Origin: Cedecea neteri NBRC 105707 = ATCC 33855
GTDB lineage: Bacteria; Pseudomonadota; Gammaproteobacteria; Enterobacterales; Enterobacteriaceae
NCBI RefSeq assembly: GCF_001571265.1
Contig: NZ_BCTL01000016.1
Coordinates: 81,493 to 145,492, forward strand
Direction: 5' to 3'
DNA: 64,000 bases
In this document: one piece after another, positions 57,081 to 64,000 of the stretch
How positions within the stretch are numbered: the first letter of the stretch is position 1
Layout of the letters: each line of letters starts with the position of its first letter
Translations under genes and position numbers: made by a program
The notes under the pieces: generated by a model
Told to the model about the DNA's origin: nothing
Databases searched by the model: none
What the model saw: the letters and a program-made list of their open reading frames with translations, nothing else

Positions 57081-58550
57081 ATGGTTTCACAAGATAAAAC
57101 GACAGAAGCGCCTGGCTTACGCCGCGAATTAAAGGCGCGCCACCTGACGATGATCGCCATCGGCGGCTCCATCGGCACGGGGCTTTTCGTTGCCTCTGGG
57201 GCGACAATTTCTCAGGCGGGGCCGGGCGGGGCGCTGCTCTCTTATATGCTGATTGGCCTGATGGTGTACTTCCTGATGACCAGCCTCGGCGAACTGGCGG
57301 CGTTTATGCCGGTGTCCGGTTCTTTCGCGACCTACGGCCAGAAATACGTGGAAGACGGCTTTGGCTTCGCGCTCGGCTGGAACTATTGGTACAACTGGGC
57401 GGTGACCATCGCCGTTGACCTTGTGGCCGCACAGCTGGTGATGAATTACTGGTTCCCGGATACCCCAGGCTGGATCTGGAGTGCGCTATTCCTCGGCATC
57501 ATGTTCCTGCTTAACTGGATCTCCGTGAAAGGCTTTGGCGAAGCGGAATACTGGTTCTCGCTGATAAAAGTGACCACCGTCATCATCTTCATCATTGTGG
57601 GTGTAATGATGATCGTGGGTATTTTCAAAGGGGCGCAGCCGGTAGGCTGGAGCAACTGGACAACCGGCGACGCGCCGTTTGCCGGGGGCTTTGCCGCAAT
57701 GATCGGCGTAGCGATGATCGTCGGCTTCTCTTTCCAGGGCACCGAGCTTATCGGGATTGCTGCCGGAGAATCCGCTGACCCGGAGAAAAACATTCCTCGC
57801 GCCGTGCGTCAGGTGTTCTGGCGAATCCTGCTGTTCTATGTGTTCGCGATCCTGATTGTCAGCCTGATTATTCCTTATACTGACCCAAGCCTGCTGCGCA
57901 ACGACGTGAAAGACATCAGCGTCAGCCCGTTCACCCTGGTGTTCCAGCACGCGGGCCTGCTGTCTGCGGCGGCGGTCATGAACGCCGTTATTCTGACGGC
58001 GGTGCTGTCGGCGGGTAACTCCGGGATGTACGCTTCCACGCGTATGCTTTACACCCTGGCCTGCGACGGTAAAGCGCCGCGTATTTTCTCGAAGCTGTCC
58101 AAAGGCGGCGTGCCGCGTAACGCGCTGTATGCGACCACCGTTATTGCCGCGTTGTGCTTCCTGACCTCTATGTTCGGCAACCAGACCGTTTACCTGTGGC
58201 TGCTGAACACCTCCGGGATGACCGGGTTTATCGCCTGGTTGGGGATTGCCATCAGTCACTATCGCTTCCGTCGCGGCTACGTGCTGCAGGGCAACGACAT
58301 TAACGATCTGCCATACCGTTCGGGCTTCTTCCCGATTGGGCCGATCTTCGCTTTCGTGCTGTGTCTGATAATCACTCTGGGCCAGAACTACGAAGCCTTC
58401 CTGTCTGACACCATCGACTGGGGCGGCGTCGCGGCGACCTATATCGGCATTCCGCTGTTCCTGGCTATCTGGTTTGGCTACAAGGTAACGAAGGGCAGCC
58501 GCTTCGTGCGCTACAGCGAAATGGAATTCCCGAAATTTCGTGAGAAATAA
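57081..58550 (+). CDS. lysP: LysP, lysine-specific permease
   Basis: 489 residues from the ATG at 57081 (MVSQDKTTEAPGLRRELKARH), same length as E. coli. APC-family lysine:proton symporter with 12 membrane segments; conserved GGSIGTGLFVASGATIS in TM1. It also inhibits CadC when lysine is scarce. A longer frame to 56988 is not supported. Confidence 0.97.
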   Translation: MVSQDKTTEAPGLRRELKARHLTMIAIGGSIGTGLFVASGATISQAGPGGALLSYMLIGLMVYFLMTSLGELAAFMPVSGSFATYGQKYVEDGFGFALGWNYWYNWAVTIAVDLVAAQLVMNYWFPDTPGWIWSALFLGIMFLLNWISVKGFGEAEYWFSLIKVTTVIIFIIVGVMMIVGIFKGAQPVGWSNWTTGDAPFAGGFAAMIGVAMIVGFSFQGTELIGIAAGESADPEKNIPRAVRQVFWRILLFYVFAILIVSLIIPYTDPSLLRNDVKDISVSPFTLVFQHAGLLSAAAVMNAVILTAVLSAGNSGMYASTRMLYTLACDGKAPRIFSKLSKGGVPRNALYATTVIAALCFLTSMFGNQTVYLWLLNTSGMTGFIAWLGIAISHYRFRRGYVLQGNDINDLPYRSGFFPIGPIFAFVLCLIITLGQNYEAFLSDTIDWGGVAATYIGIPLFLAIWFGYKVTKGSRFVRYSEMEFPKFREK

Positions 58551-58576
58551 GTCAAAGTAACAATAAGTTACTCTTT

Positions 58577-58606
58577 AAAGGGCGTGATTATCACGCCCTT
58601 TTTCTA
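58577..58606 (+). terminator. lysP terminator
   Basis: AAAGGGCGTGA-TTA-TCACGCCCTTT then Ts, perfect 11-bp stem, 26 bp after lysP. Confidence 0.9.
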
Positions 58607-58657
58607 TTCTGCTGGCAATCAATAATGCCAACGGGCTATAGTATTCAACAATTAAAT

Positions 58658-58672
58658 TGATAACCATTATCA
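58658..58672 (+). promoter_or_regulatory. Fur box upstream of the siderophore ABC operon
   Basis: TGATAAC-C-ATTATCA matches the 7-1-7 Fur consensus (TGATAAT-N-ATTATCA) in 13 of 14 arm positions, 48 bp before the start codon. Strong evidence for iron repression of the operon that follows. Confidence 0.82.
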
Positions 58673-58720
58673 TTTGCTTTATCGTTAACGCCATTCTTTA
58701 AGGAACGAAGGAGCGTTAGC

Positions 58721-59845
58721 GTGAAGCGTATGATTAAATTCAAGAATATCTGTCTGGCACTGGCATTAACCGCCGCCGGTTTGCACTCCGCCATCGCCGC
58801 GACGGTGACTGATATTGTCGGGCGTGAAGTCACCATCCCGAAGAAGGTTGACCGCATTTTGCTGGGGGAAGGGCGCCTGTTTTATGCCCTTGCTCTGCTG
58901 GAAGGGCAAAAGCCGATAGACCGTATTGTGGGCTGGCAGGGAGACTTCCGTAAGCTGGACACGCAGACTTACGCGGAATATAAAGCGAAATTCCCGAAAA
59001 TTGATGATATTCCGCTGATTGGCAGCACCACCGCCGACAGCGTCAGCCCGGAAAAAGTGCTGACTTTGCACCCGGATGTGGCGATTTTTGGCCTGTCTGG
59101 TCATGGCCCAGGCCGCCACAGCGAGCTGGTCTCTCAGCTTGAAAAAGCGGGCGTGCCGGTGGTCTTCGTCGATTTTCGTACCTCGCCGCTGAAAAATACC
59201 TTGCCGAGCATGCGCCTGCTGGGCAAAGTGTTGCATCGCGAGAAACAGGCCGATGATTACATCGCCTTTTATGAAGCAAACCTGAAAAAAATTACCGACG
59301 TCACCGGCAAGATGGCGGCAAAAGATAAACCTTCGGTGTTTATCGAATTGCGTGCTGCGGCGATGGAAGAGTGCTGCGGGTCCGCCGGTAAAGGCAATAT
59401 GGGCGATTTTATCGACCTGGCGGGCGGCACCAACATTGCTAAAGACCTGCTGCCGGGCGCGCTGGGCACGGTGAACCTGGAAAAAGTGCTTGCCGCTGAT
59501 CCGCAGGTTTATATTGCCAGCGGCGGTAAAGCCCCAGGCTCAACCTCTCCGGGCGTAGTGCTCGGCGCTCAGGCGACCAAAGCTGAAGCGCAGGCCAGCC
59601 TGCAGAGCGTGCTGGAGCGTAAAGGCATTGACCAGCTAACGGCGGTTAAAGAAGGGCGCGCCTATGGCGTATGGCATAATTTCTACAATTCGCCGTACAA
59701 CATTCTGGCGATTCAGGCGATGGCGACCTGGTTCCATCCGCAGCAGTTTGCCGAGGTAAATCCGGAGCAGACGATGCAACAACTTTATAAACAGTTCCTG
59801 GCGGTTGAGCCAACGGGAACGTACTGGACCGATCTGAAGAAGTAA
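58721..59845 (+). CDS. Iron/siderophore ABC transporter, periplasmic binding protein
   Basis: 374 residues from a GTG (AAGGAG ends 7 nt upstream; the ATG at 58730 would be 16 nt away). Signal peptide about 1-26 (ending HSAIA-A), then a BtuF/FepB-like class III binding fold (VTDIVGREVTIPKKVDRILLGEGR). It contains an unusual EECCGSAGKGNMGDF segment, with a Cys pair. First of a three-gene importer. Ligand unknown; proximity to cirA suggests a catecholate or its breakdown product. Confidence 0.9.
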   Translation: MKRMIKFKNICLALALTAAGLHSAIAATVTDIVGREVTIPKKVDRILLGEGRLFYALALLEGQKPIDRIVGWQGDFRKLDTQTYAEYKAKFPKIDDIPLIGSTTADSVSPEKVLTLHPDVAIFGLSGHGPGRHSELVSQLEKAGVPVVFVDFRTSPLKNTLPSMRLLGKVLHREKQADDYIAFYEANLKKITDVTGKMAAKDKPSVFIELRAAAMEECCGSAGKGNMGDFIDLAGGTNIAKDLLPGALGTVNLEKVLAADPQVYIASGGKAPGSTSPGVVLGAQATKAEAQASLQSVLERKGIDQLTAVKEGRAYGVWHNFYNSPYNILAIQAMATWFHPQQFAEVNPEQTMQQLYKQFLAVEPTGTYWTDLKK

Positions 59846-59860
59846 CGAAGGTAAGACTTG

Positions 59861-60937
59861 ATGAGTGCCACCACCGATCCAATGCCAAACGAGGCGCAGC
59901 CTGCCACCATTATGGGACGCTACCAGCAGGTGCTACGTCACCGCTATTTGCTGATGGGGGCGCTGGTCATTGCGATCTTAGCCTCGCTGCTGCTGGACTT
60001 TACCCTTGGCCCTTCCGGGCTGCCGCTGGATACGCTGTGGCAGACCCTGATTGACCCGGCCAGCGCTAACGCCGGTACGCGGGTGATCGTGTGGGACATT
60101 CGTCTGCCGTATGCGCTGATGGCGCTGCTGGTCGGCATGGCGCTGGGCCTGGCGGGGGCGGAGATGCAAACCATCCTCAATAACCCGCTGGCCAGCCCGT
60201 TTACGCTCGGCGTTTCTTCCGCTGCGGCCTTTGGTGCCGCGCTGGCAATTATTCTCGGCATCGGTATTCCTGGGGTGCCCGATCAGTGGTTTATTTCTGC
60301 CAACGCCTTTGTCTTTGCGCTGTTTGCCGCGCTGATGCTGGACGCCATTACCCGCTGGACGCGCGTGGCGAGTTCCGGCGTGGTGCTGTTTGGTATCGCG
60401 CTGGTGTTCACCTTTAACGCCCTGGTGTCGATGCTGCAGTTTATCGCCAGCGAAGACACGCTGCAGGGGCTGGTGTTCTGGACGATGGGTAGCCTGGCGC
60501 GAGCCTCCTGGGACAAGCTCGGCGTGCTGCTGCTGGCCTTCGCCATCATCATGCCGATTTCCATGCTGAGTTCCTGGAAGCTGACCGCGCTGCGCTTAGG
60601 CGAAGATCGTGCCGTCAGCTTTGGCATCGACGTGAAGCGCCTGCGTTTAGGCACTTTGCTGCGCATCAGTATTTTGTCCGCGCTGTCCGTGGCTTTTGTC
60701 GGCCCCATTGGCTTTATTGGCCTGGTGGCGCCGCACATCGCCCGTATGCTGTTTGGCGAAGATCACCGTTTCTACCTGCCGGGCAGCGTGCTGGTCGGGG
60801 CGCTGGTGCTGTCGCTGGCGTCGGTTGCCTCTAAAAACATTATCCCTGGCGTCATCATTCCGGTGGGGATCGTCACCTCGCTGGTGGGCGTGCCGTTCTT
60901 CCTGAGTATTATTCTTCGCCATAAGGGGAACGTGTGA
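59861..60937 (+). CDS. Iron/siderophore ABC transporter, FecCD-type permease
   Basis: 358 residues from the ATG at 59861; a TTG just before it at 59858 is a less likely start. Eight to ten membrane segments; family motifs AGAEMQTILNNPLASPFTLGVSSAAAFGAAL and GFIGLVAPHIARMLFGEDHR. A single FecCD gene means the permease probably works as a homodimer. TGATG overlap with the ATPase gene. Confidence 0.93.
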   Translation: MSATTDPMPNEAQPATIMGRYQQVLRHRYLLMGALVIAILASLLLDFTLGPSGLPLDTLWQTLIDPASANAGTRVIVWDIRLPYALMALLVGMALGLAGAEMQTILNNPLASPFTLGVSSAAAFGAALAIILGIGIPGVPDQWFISANAFVFALFAALMLDAITRWTRVASSGVVLFGIALVFTFNALVSMLQFIASEDTLQGLVFWTMGSLARASWDKLGVLLLAFAIIMPISMLSSWKLTALRLGEDRAVSFGIDVKRLRLGTLLRISILSALSVAFVGPIGFIGLVAPHIARMLFGEDHRFYLPGSVLVGALVLSLASVASKNIIPGVIIPVGIVTSLVGVPFFLSIILRHKGNV

Positions 60938-61722
60938 TGCAGGGTTTACAGATTGATGCATTCAACGCCGGTTACCCGAAGCGTAAAATTATCGAAAACC
61001 TCAGCGTGCCGACGCTGCCACGCGGCAAAATCACCGTGCTGCTGGGGCCAAACGGCTGCGGTAAATCGACTTTACTGCGCTCGCTGGCGGGCCTGAACCG
61101 TGCGGAAGGGCAACTGTATCTGGACGGTGAAGACCTGATGGCTTTGCCGTTTGCCAAACGCGCTGAAAAAGTCGTTTATCTGCCGCAGTCGCTGCCGCAG
61201 GGCGTACATCTGCATGTGCTGGAATCCATTATCGTGGCCCAGCGCGCGTCCGGTGGCCGCCACAGCGCTGAAAGCGAAGCACAGGTGATGCAGCTGCTGA
61301 AACAGCTGGGGATCTCGCATCTGGCTTTGAGCTACCTGGATCAGCTTTCCGGCGGGCAAAAACAGCTGGTGGGCCTGGCGCAGTCTTTGATTCGTCGTCC
61401 GTCACTGCTGCTGCTTGACGAGCCGCTGAGCGCGCTGGATTTGAATTACCAGTTCCACGTCATGGACCTGGTCGCCCGCGAAACCCGCGAGCGCAATATC
61501 GTCACCGTTGTGGTGGTGCACGACATCAATATTGCTTTACGCCATAGCGAGCACGTTCTCATGCTGCGCGACGGCAAACTGGTTGCCAGCGGCGAGCCGG
61601 AGGAAGTGATTACTCCGCGCAGCCTGGCCCAGGTTTACGGCGTGAAGGGGCGCATTGAACGCTGCTCACAGGGCGTTGCCCAGGTGCTGATCGACGGCCT
61701 GGTGGAAACGCCCACCGTATAA
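60937..61722 (+). CDS. Iron/siderophore ABC transporter, ATPase
   Basis: 261 residues from the ATG at 60937 (MQGLQIDAFNAGYP), AGGGGA 7 nt upstream. Walker A GPNGCGKST, signature LSGGQKQLVGLAQSL, Walker B LLLLDEPLSALD, His-loop VVVHDINIALRH; FepC/FecE type. It ends 126 bp before cirA, with no terminator between. Confidence 0.94.
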   Translation: MQGLQIDAFNAGYPKRKIIENLSVPTLPRGKITVLLGPNGCGKSTLLRSLAGLNRAEGQLYLDGEDLMALPFAKRAEKVVYLPQSLPQGVHLHVLESIIVAQRASGGRHSAESEAQVMQLLKQLGISHLALSYLDQLSGGQKQLVGLAQSLIRRPSLLLLDEPLSALDLNYQFHVMDLVARETRERNIVTVVVVHDINIALRHSEHVLMLRDGKLVASGEPEEVITPRSLAQVYGVKGRIERCSQGVAQVLIDGLVETPTV

Positions 61723-61754
61723 CAACGCATTTCAGGAATACTAAGGAACACAGT

Positions 61755-61790
61755 ATGCAGCCGGCGGCCAATGTAGCCGCTGGCGCATAG
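61755..61790 (+). other. Small RBS-led ORF and hairpin in the cirA leader
   Basis: AAGGA 7 nt upstream of an ATG opens an 11-codon frame (MQPAANVAAGA) ending at TAG 61788-61790. Inside it a 9-bp stem (GCCGGCGGC 61760-61768 with GCCGCTGGC 61776-61784, one G-U) has a 7-nt loop and no T-run. It could be a leader peptide or a fortuitous ORF; translation is not shown. Confidence 0.4.
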
Positions 61791-61848
61791 TGCAATGTGA
61801 GCGCTAAACGGTTGTTTCGTTTGTAATTCACCTCATGGAGAGAAAGAA

Positions 61849-63819
61849 ATGTTAAGGTTGAATCCTATTGTCCGGGGAGGACTTTGTGCGTCCGTGCTCG
61901 GTCTGGCTTTCCCCGTCATCGCCGACGATCGCGAAGAAACCCTCGTTGTCACCGCGTCAGCCACCGAACAAAACCTCAAAGATGCGCCCGCCAGTATCAG
62001 CGTGATCACCCAGGACGAGCTGCAAAAAAGGCCCGTCAACAATCTGAAAGATGTGCTGCAGAATGTGCCTGGCGTCCAGCTGACCAACGAAGGCGATAAC
62101 CGCCGTGGCGTCAGCCTGCGTGGCCTGGACAGCAGCTACACCCTGATTCTGGTGGACGGCAAGCGAGTCAACTCCCGCAATGCGGTATTCCGCCATAACG
62201 ACTTTGACCTGAACTGGATCCCGGCGGATGCCATCGAGCGCATCGAAGTGGTACGCGGGCCGATGTCCTCTCTGTATGGTTCCGATGCCCTCGGCGGCGT
62301 GGTGAACATCATCACCCGTAAAGTCGGCAAAGCCTGGCACGGGACCTTCACCCTGGATTCCACCGTGCAGGAACATCGCGACCGTGGCGACACCTACAAC
62401 GGCAACTTCTTCACCAGCGGCCCGCTAATTGACGACATGCTGGGCGTAAAAGTCTACGGTAGCCTCGGTAAGCGCCAGAAAGACGGCCAGCAGACTTCGA
62501 CAACGAACGCCAATGGCCTGACGCCGCAGATTGAAGGCTTCACTTCCCGCAATGCCAGCACCGAGTTTGCCTGGACACCTGCTGATAATCAGGATGTCAC
62601 CGTGGGCTACGGCTTTGACCGCCAGGACAGGGAATCTGACTCGCTGGATAAGAACCGCATGGAGCGTCAGGATTACTCCCTCGGCCATAACGGACGCTGG
62701 GACTTCGGTAATACCGAACTGCGTTTCTACGGCGACAAAATTGATAACCTTAATCCAGGGAATAGCGCGGCCATCACCTCGCGCAACAATAGCCTCGACG
62801 GCAAGCTGGTGTTGCCGCTCAGCGACATCAACCAGTTCTTGACCTTCGGCGGCGAGTGGCGACACGACAAGCTGAGCGATCCGGTTAATATTACCGGCGG
62901 TAATAGTTCTAAAACCTCGGCCAGCCAGTACGCCCTGTTTATTGAAGACGAATGGCGCATCTTCGAGCCGCTGGCGCTGACCACCGGCATTCGTATGGAT
63001 GACCATGAAACCTACGGCGATCACTGGAGCCCGCGTGCTTATCTCGTTTATAACGCGACCGATACCGTCACCGTTAAAGGCGGGTGGGCAACAGCATTTA
63101 AAGCGCCTTCTCTGCTGCAGCTTAGCCCGGACTGGACCAGTAAATCCTGCCGTGGTGCCTGCCAGATTGTCGGCAGCCCTGACCTGAAGCCGGAAACCAG
63201 CGAAAGCTTTGAGCTGGGCCTGTATTACGCCGGGGACGAAGGCATTCTGGACGGCGTGAGCGGTAGCGTGACTGCTTTCCAGAATAACGTTGAGGATATG
63301 ATTGATATCCAGCGTACCGCGAACCGCAGCGTGGCGCCTTCATACTCGAACTTTGTTGGTTTTGATAAGAGCGGTAACCCGATCTTCCGCTATTACAACG
63401 TGAACAAAGCGCGTATTCGCGGCGTGGAAACCGAGCTGAAAATACCGTTTAACGACCAGTGGAAGCTGTCGCTGAACTACACCTATAACGACGGGCGTGA
63501 CCTGAGCAACGGCGGCAATAAACCGCTGCAGCAGCAGTCGTTCCATACCGCTAACGGCACCGTTGACTGGGCACCGCTGGAGGACTGGTCGTTCTATGTT
63601 TCGGCGAACTACACCGGCAAGCAGCGTGCAGTCTCCGCCACCGATAAAACGCCGGGCGGCTACATCGTGTGGAACACCGGGGGAGCCTGGAAGGCAACGA
63701 AGAACGTGAAGGTGCGTGCGGGGGTGTTGAACCTGGGCGACAAGGACCTGAATCGTGATGTCTACAGCTACAACGAAGACGGCCGTCGCTACTTTATGGC
63801 GCTGGATTATAGTTTCTAA
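61849..63819 (+). CDS. cirA: CirA, catecholate siderophore receptor
   Basis: 656-residue TonB-dependent receptor; E. coli CirA is 663. Signal peptide about 1-25, TonB box EETLVVTA, plug domain ([71 protein letters not shown]), then a 22-strand barrel with terminal Phe (MALDYSF). It imports dihydroxybenzoylserine-type catecholates and is the entry route for colicin Ia and cefiderocol. GGAGAG is 8-13 nt upstream. No Fur box directly before it, so it may depend on the upstream operon's promoter. Confidence 0.95.
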   Translation: MLRLNPIVRGGLCASVLGLAFPVIADDREETLVVTASATEQNLKDAPASISVITQDELQKRPVNNLKDVLQNVPGVQLTNEGDNRRGVSLRGLDSSYTLILVDGKRVNSRNAVFRHNDFDLNWIPADAIERIEVVRGPMSSLYGSDALGGVVNIITRKVGKAWHGTFTLDSTVQEHRDRGDTYNGNFFTSGPLIDDMLGVKVYGSLGKRQKDGQQTSTTNANGLTPQIEGFTSRNASTEFAWTPADNQDVTVGYGFDRQDRESDSLDKNRMERQDYSLGHNGRWDFGNTELRFYGDKIDNLNPGNSAAITSRNNSLDGKLVLPLSDINQFLTFGGEWRHDKLSDPVNITGGNSSKTSASQYALFIEDEWRIFEPLALTTGIRMDDHETYGDHWSPRAYLVYNATDTVTVKGGWATAFKAPSLLQLSPDWTSKSCRGACQIVGSPDLKPETSESFELGLYYAGDEGILDGVSGSVTAFQNNVEDMIDIQRTANRSVAPSYSNFVGFDKSGNPIFRYYNVNKARIRGVETELKIPFNDQWKLSLNYTYNDGRDLSNGGNKPLQQQSFHTANGTVDWAPLEDWSFYVSANYTGKQRAVSATDKTPGGYIVWNTGGAWKATKNVKVRAGVLNLGDKDLNRDVYSYNEDGRRYFMALDYSF

Positions 63820-63956
63820 GCGGTAGGTACCTTCTCTCTAAGAGGTGTGTCTTATACATATTCTTTCAAAGTCTTCCTGGAGAGGTCCTTAGTTTAGTCG
63901 TTATTCCGTTCACCCATAGATCTGTTTTCCCTGCTCGTTCAGAGCACGGTGAACGT

Positions 63957-63986
63957 GTGAGGGGGAATTACGCCATTCCCCCTCAC
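63957..63986. repeat. 12-bp perfect inverted repeat past cirA
   Basis: GTGAGGGGGAAT (63957-63968) and its exact complement (63975-63986) with loop TACGCC. No T-run follows within the window. It could be a rho-independent-like stem, a transcript-stabilising stem or part of a repeat family; the window ends 14 bp later. Confidence 0.55.
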
Positions 63987-64000
63987 AACCCCCGGCGCCC

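Noticed and set aside
57486..58259. 257-codon frame antisense to lysP
   Set aside because: Same reason: His/Gln/Arg-rich shadow of a conserved gene, without a start signal.
61723..61848. Fur box directly upstream of cirA
   Set aside because: I looked for TGATAAT/ATTATCA-like dyads on both strands and saw none; a weak site cannot be excluded without a matrix scan.
63847..63866. Transposon mosaic-end-like GTGTCTTATACAT past cirA
   Set aside because: Only partial similarity to the 19-bp Tn5 end, no transposase, no target duplication seen.
1..64000. CRISPR arrays, prophage, integrative elements or toxin-antitoxin pairs
   Set aside because: No spaced repeat arrays, integrase, transposase or phage genes were found; proL shows no adjacent integrase or duplicated tRNA end.

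Overview
This window is chromosomal DNA from a member of the Enterobacteriaceae close to, but not the same as, Escherichia/Salmonella. Nearly every gene has a recognisable E. coli counterpart of near-identical length (gyrA, rcsC/B/D, ompC, ada, rplY, rsuA, fruBKA, nfo, lysP, cirA), and long gene blocks follow the E. coli order between about nrdA and cirA. GyrA carries Thr at position 83, where E. coli has Ser. I cannot fix the genus from the sequence alone. There is no prophage, insertion sequence, integron, CRISPR array or plasmid feature, and no clearly broken gene.

Layout. 1-1.2 kb: the control region of an off-window leftward gene, most likely nrdA, with NrdR- and DnaA-like boxes; then ubiG. 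1.2-12.3 kb: gyrA, the Rcs envelope-stress phosphorelay (rcsC facing rcsDB), the antisense RNA micF and the porin gene ompC. 12.4-18.6 kb: apbE, the alkylation-repair pair ada-alkB behind an Ada box, the ABC exporter yojI and an mgtE-type Mg2+ transporter. 18.6-27.5 kb: tRNA-Pro(GGG), pbgA/yejM-yejL, yejK, a DOPA-dioxygenase-like gene, rplY, radD, rsuA, bcr, yejG. 27.5-37.8 kb: the yejABEF peptide importer, c-di-GMP phosphodiesterase pdeN, mepS, lpxT and yeiR. 37.8-46.7 kb: yeiQ, efpL, a small membrane protein, a TonB-dependent copper receptor with a DUF2946-type Met/His-rich protein, yeiW, setB and a divergent LysR/SDR pair. 46.7-53.9 kb: the Cra-controlled fruBKA operon, nfo, yeiH and yeiE. 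53.9-64 kb: a polar amino-acid ABC importer, lysP, and a Fur-boxed iron/siderophore ABC importer followed by cirA.

Functional themes. Envelope surveillance and remodelling (Rcs, OmpC/MicF, PbgA, MepS, LpxT), DNA repair (Ada, AlkB, RadD, Nfo) and nutrient/metal import dominate. Compared with E. coli, the mqo-eco-nap-ccm-narP block is missing between yojI and proL (mgtE sits there), the atoSC region is missing between gyrA and rcsC, and the psu/rihB/nupX region is missing between fruA and nfo. The accessory material lies in four slots: mgtE; copper receptor plus DUF2946; LysR plus SDR; and two ABC importers on either side of lysP. The most interesting arrangements are the siderophore ABC importer joined to cirA, with a small RBS-led ORF and hairpin between them, and the Met-rich copper locus. 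I found no wholly unknown multi-gene system.
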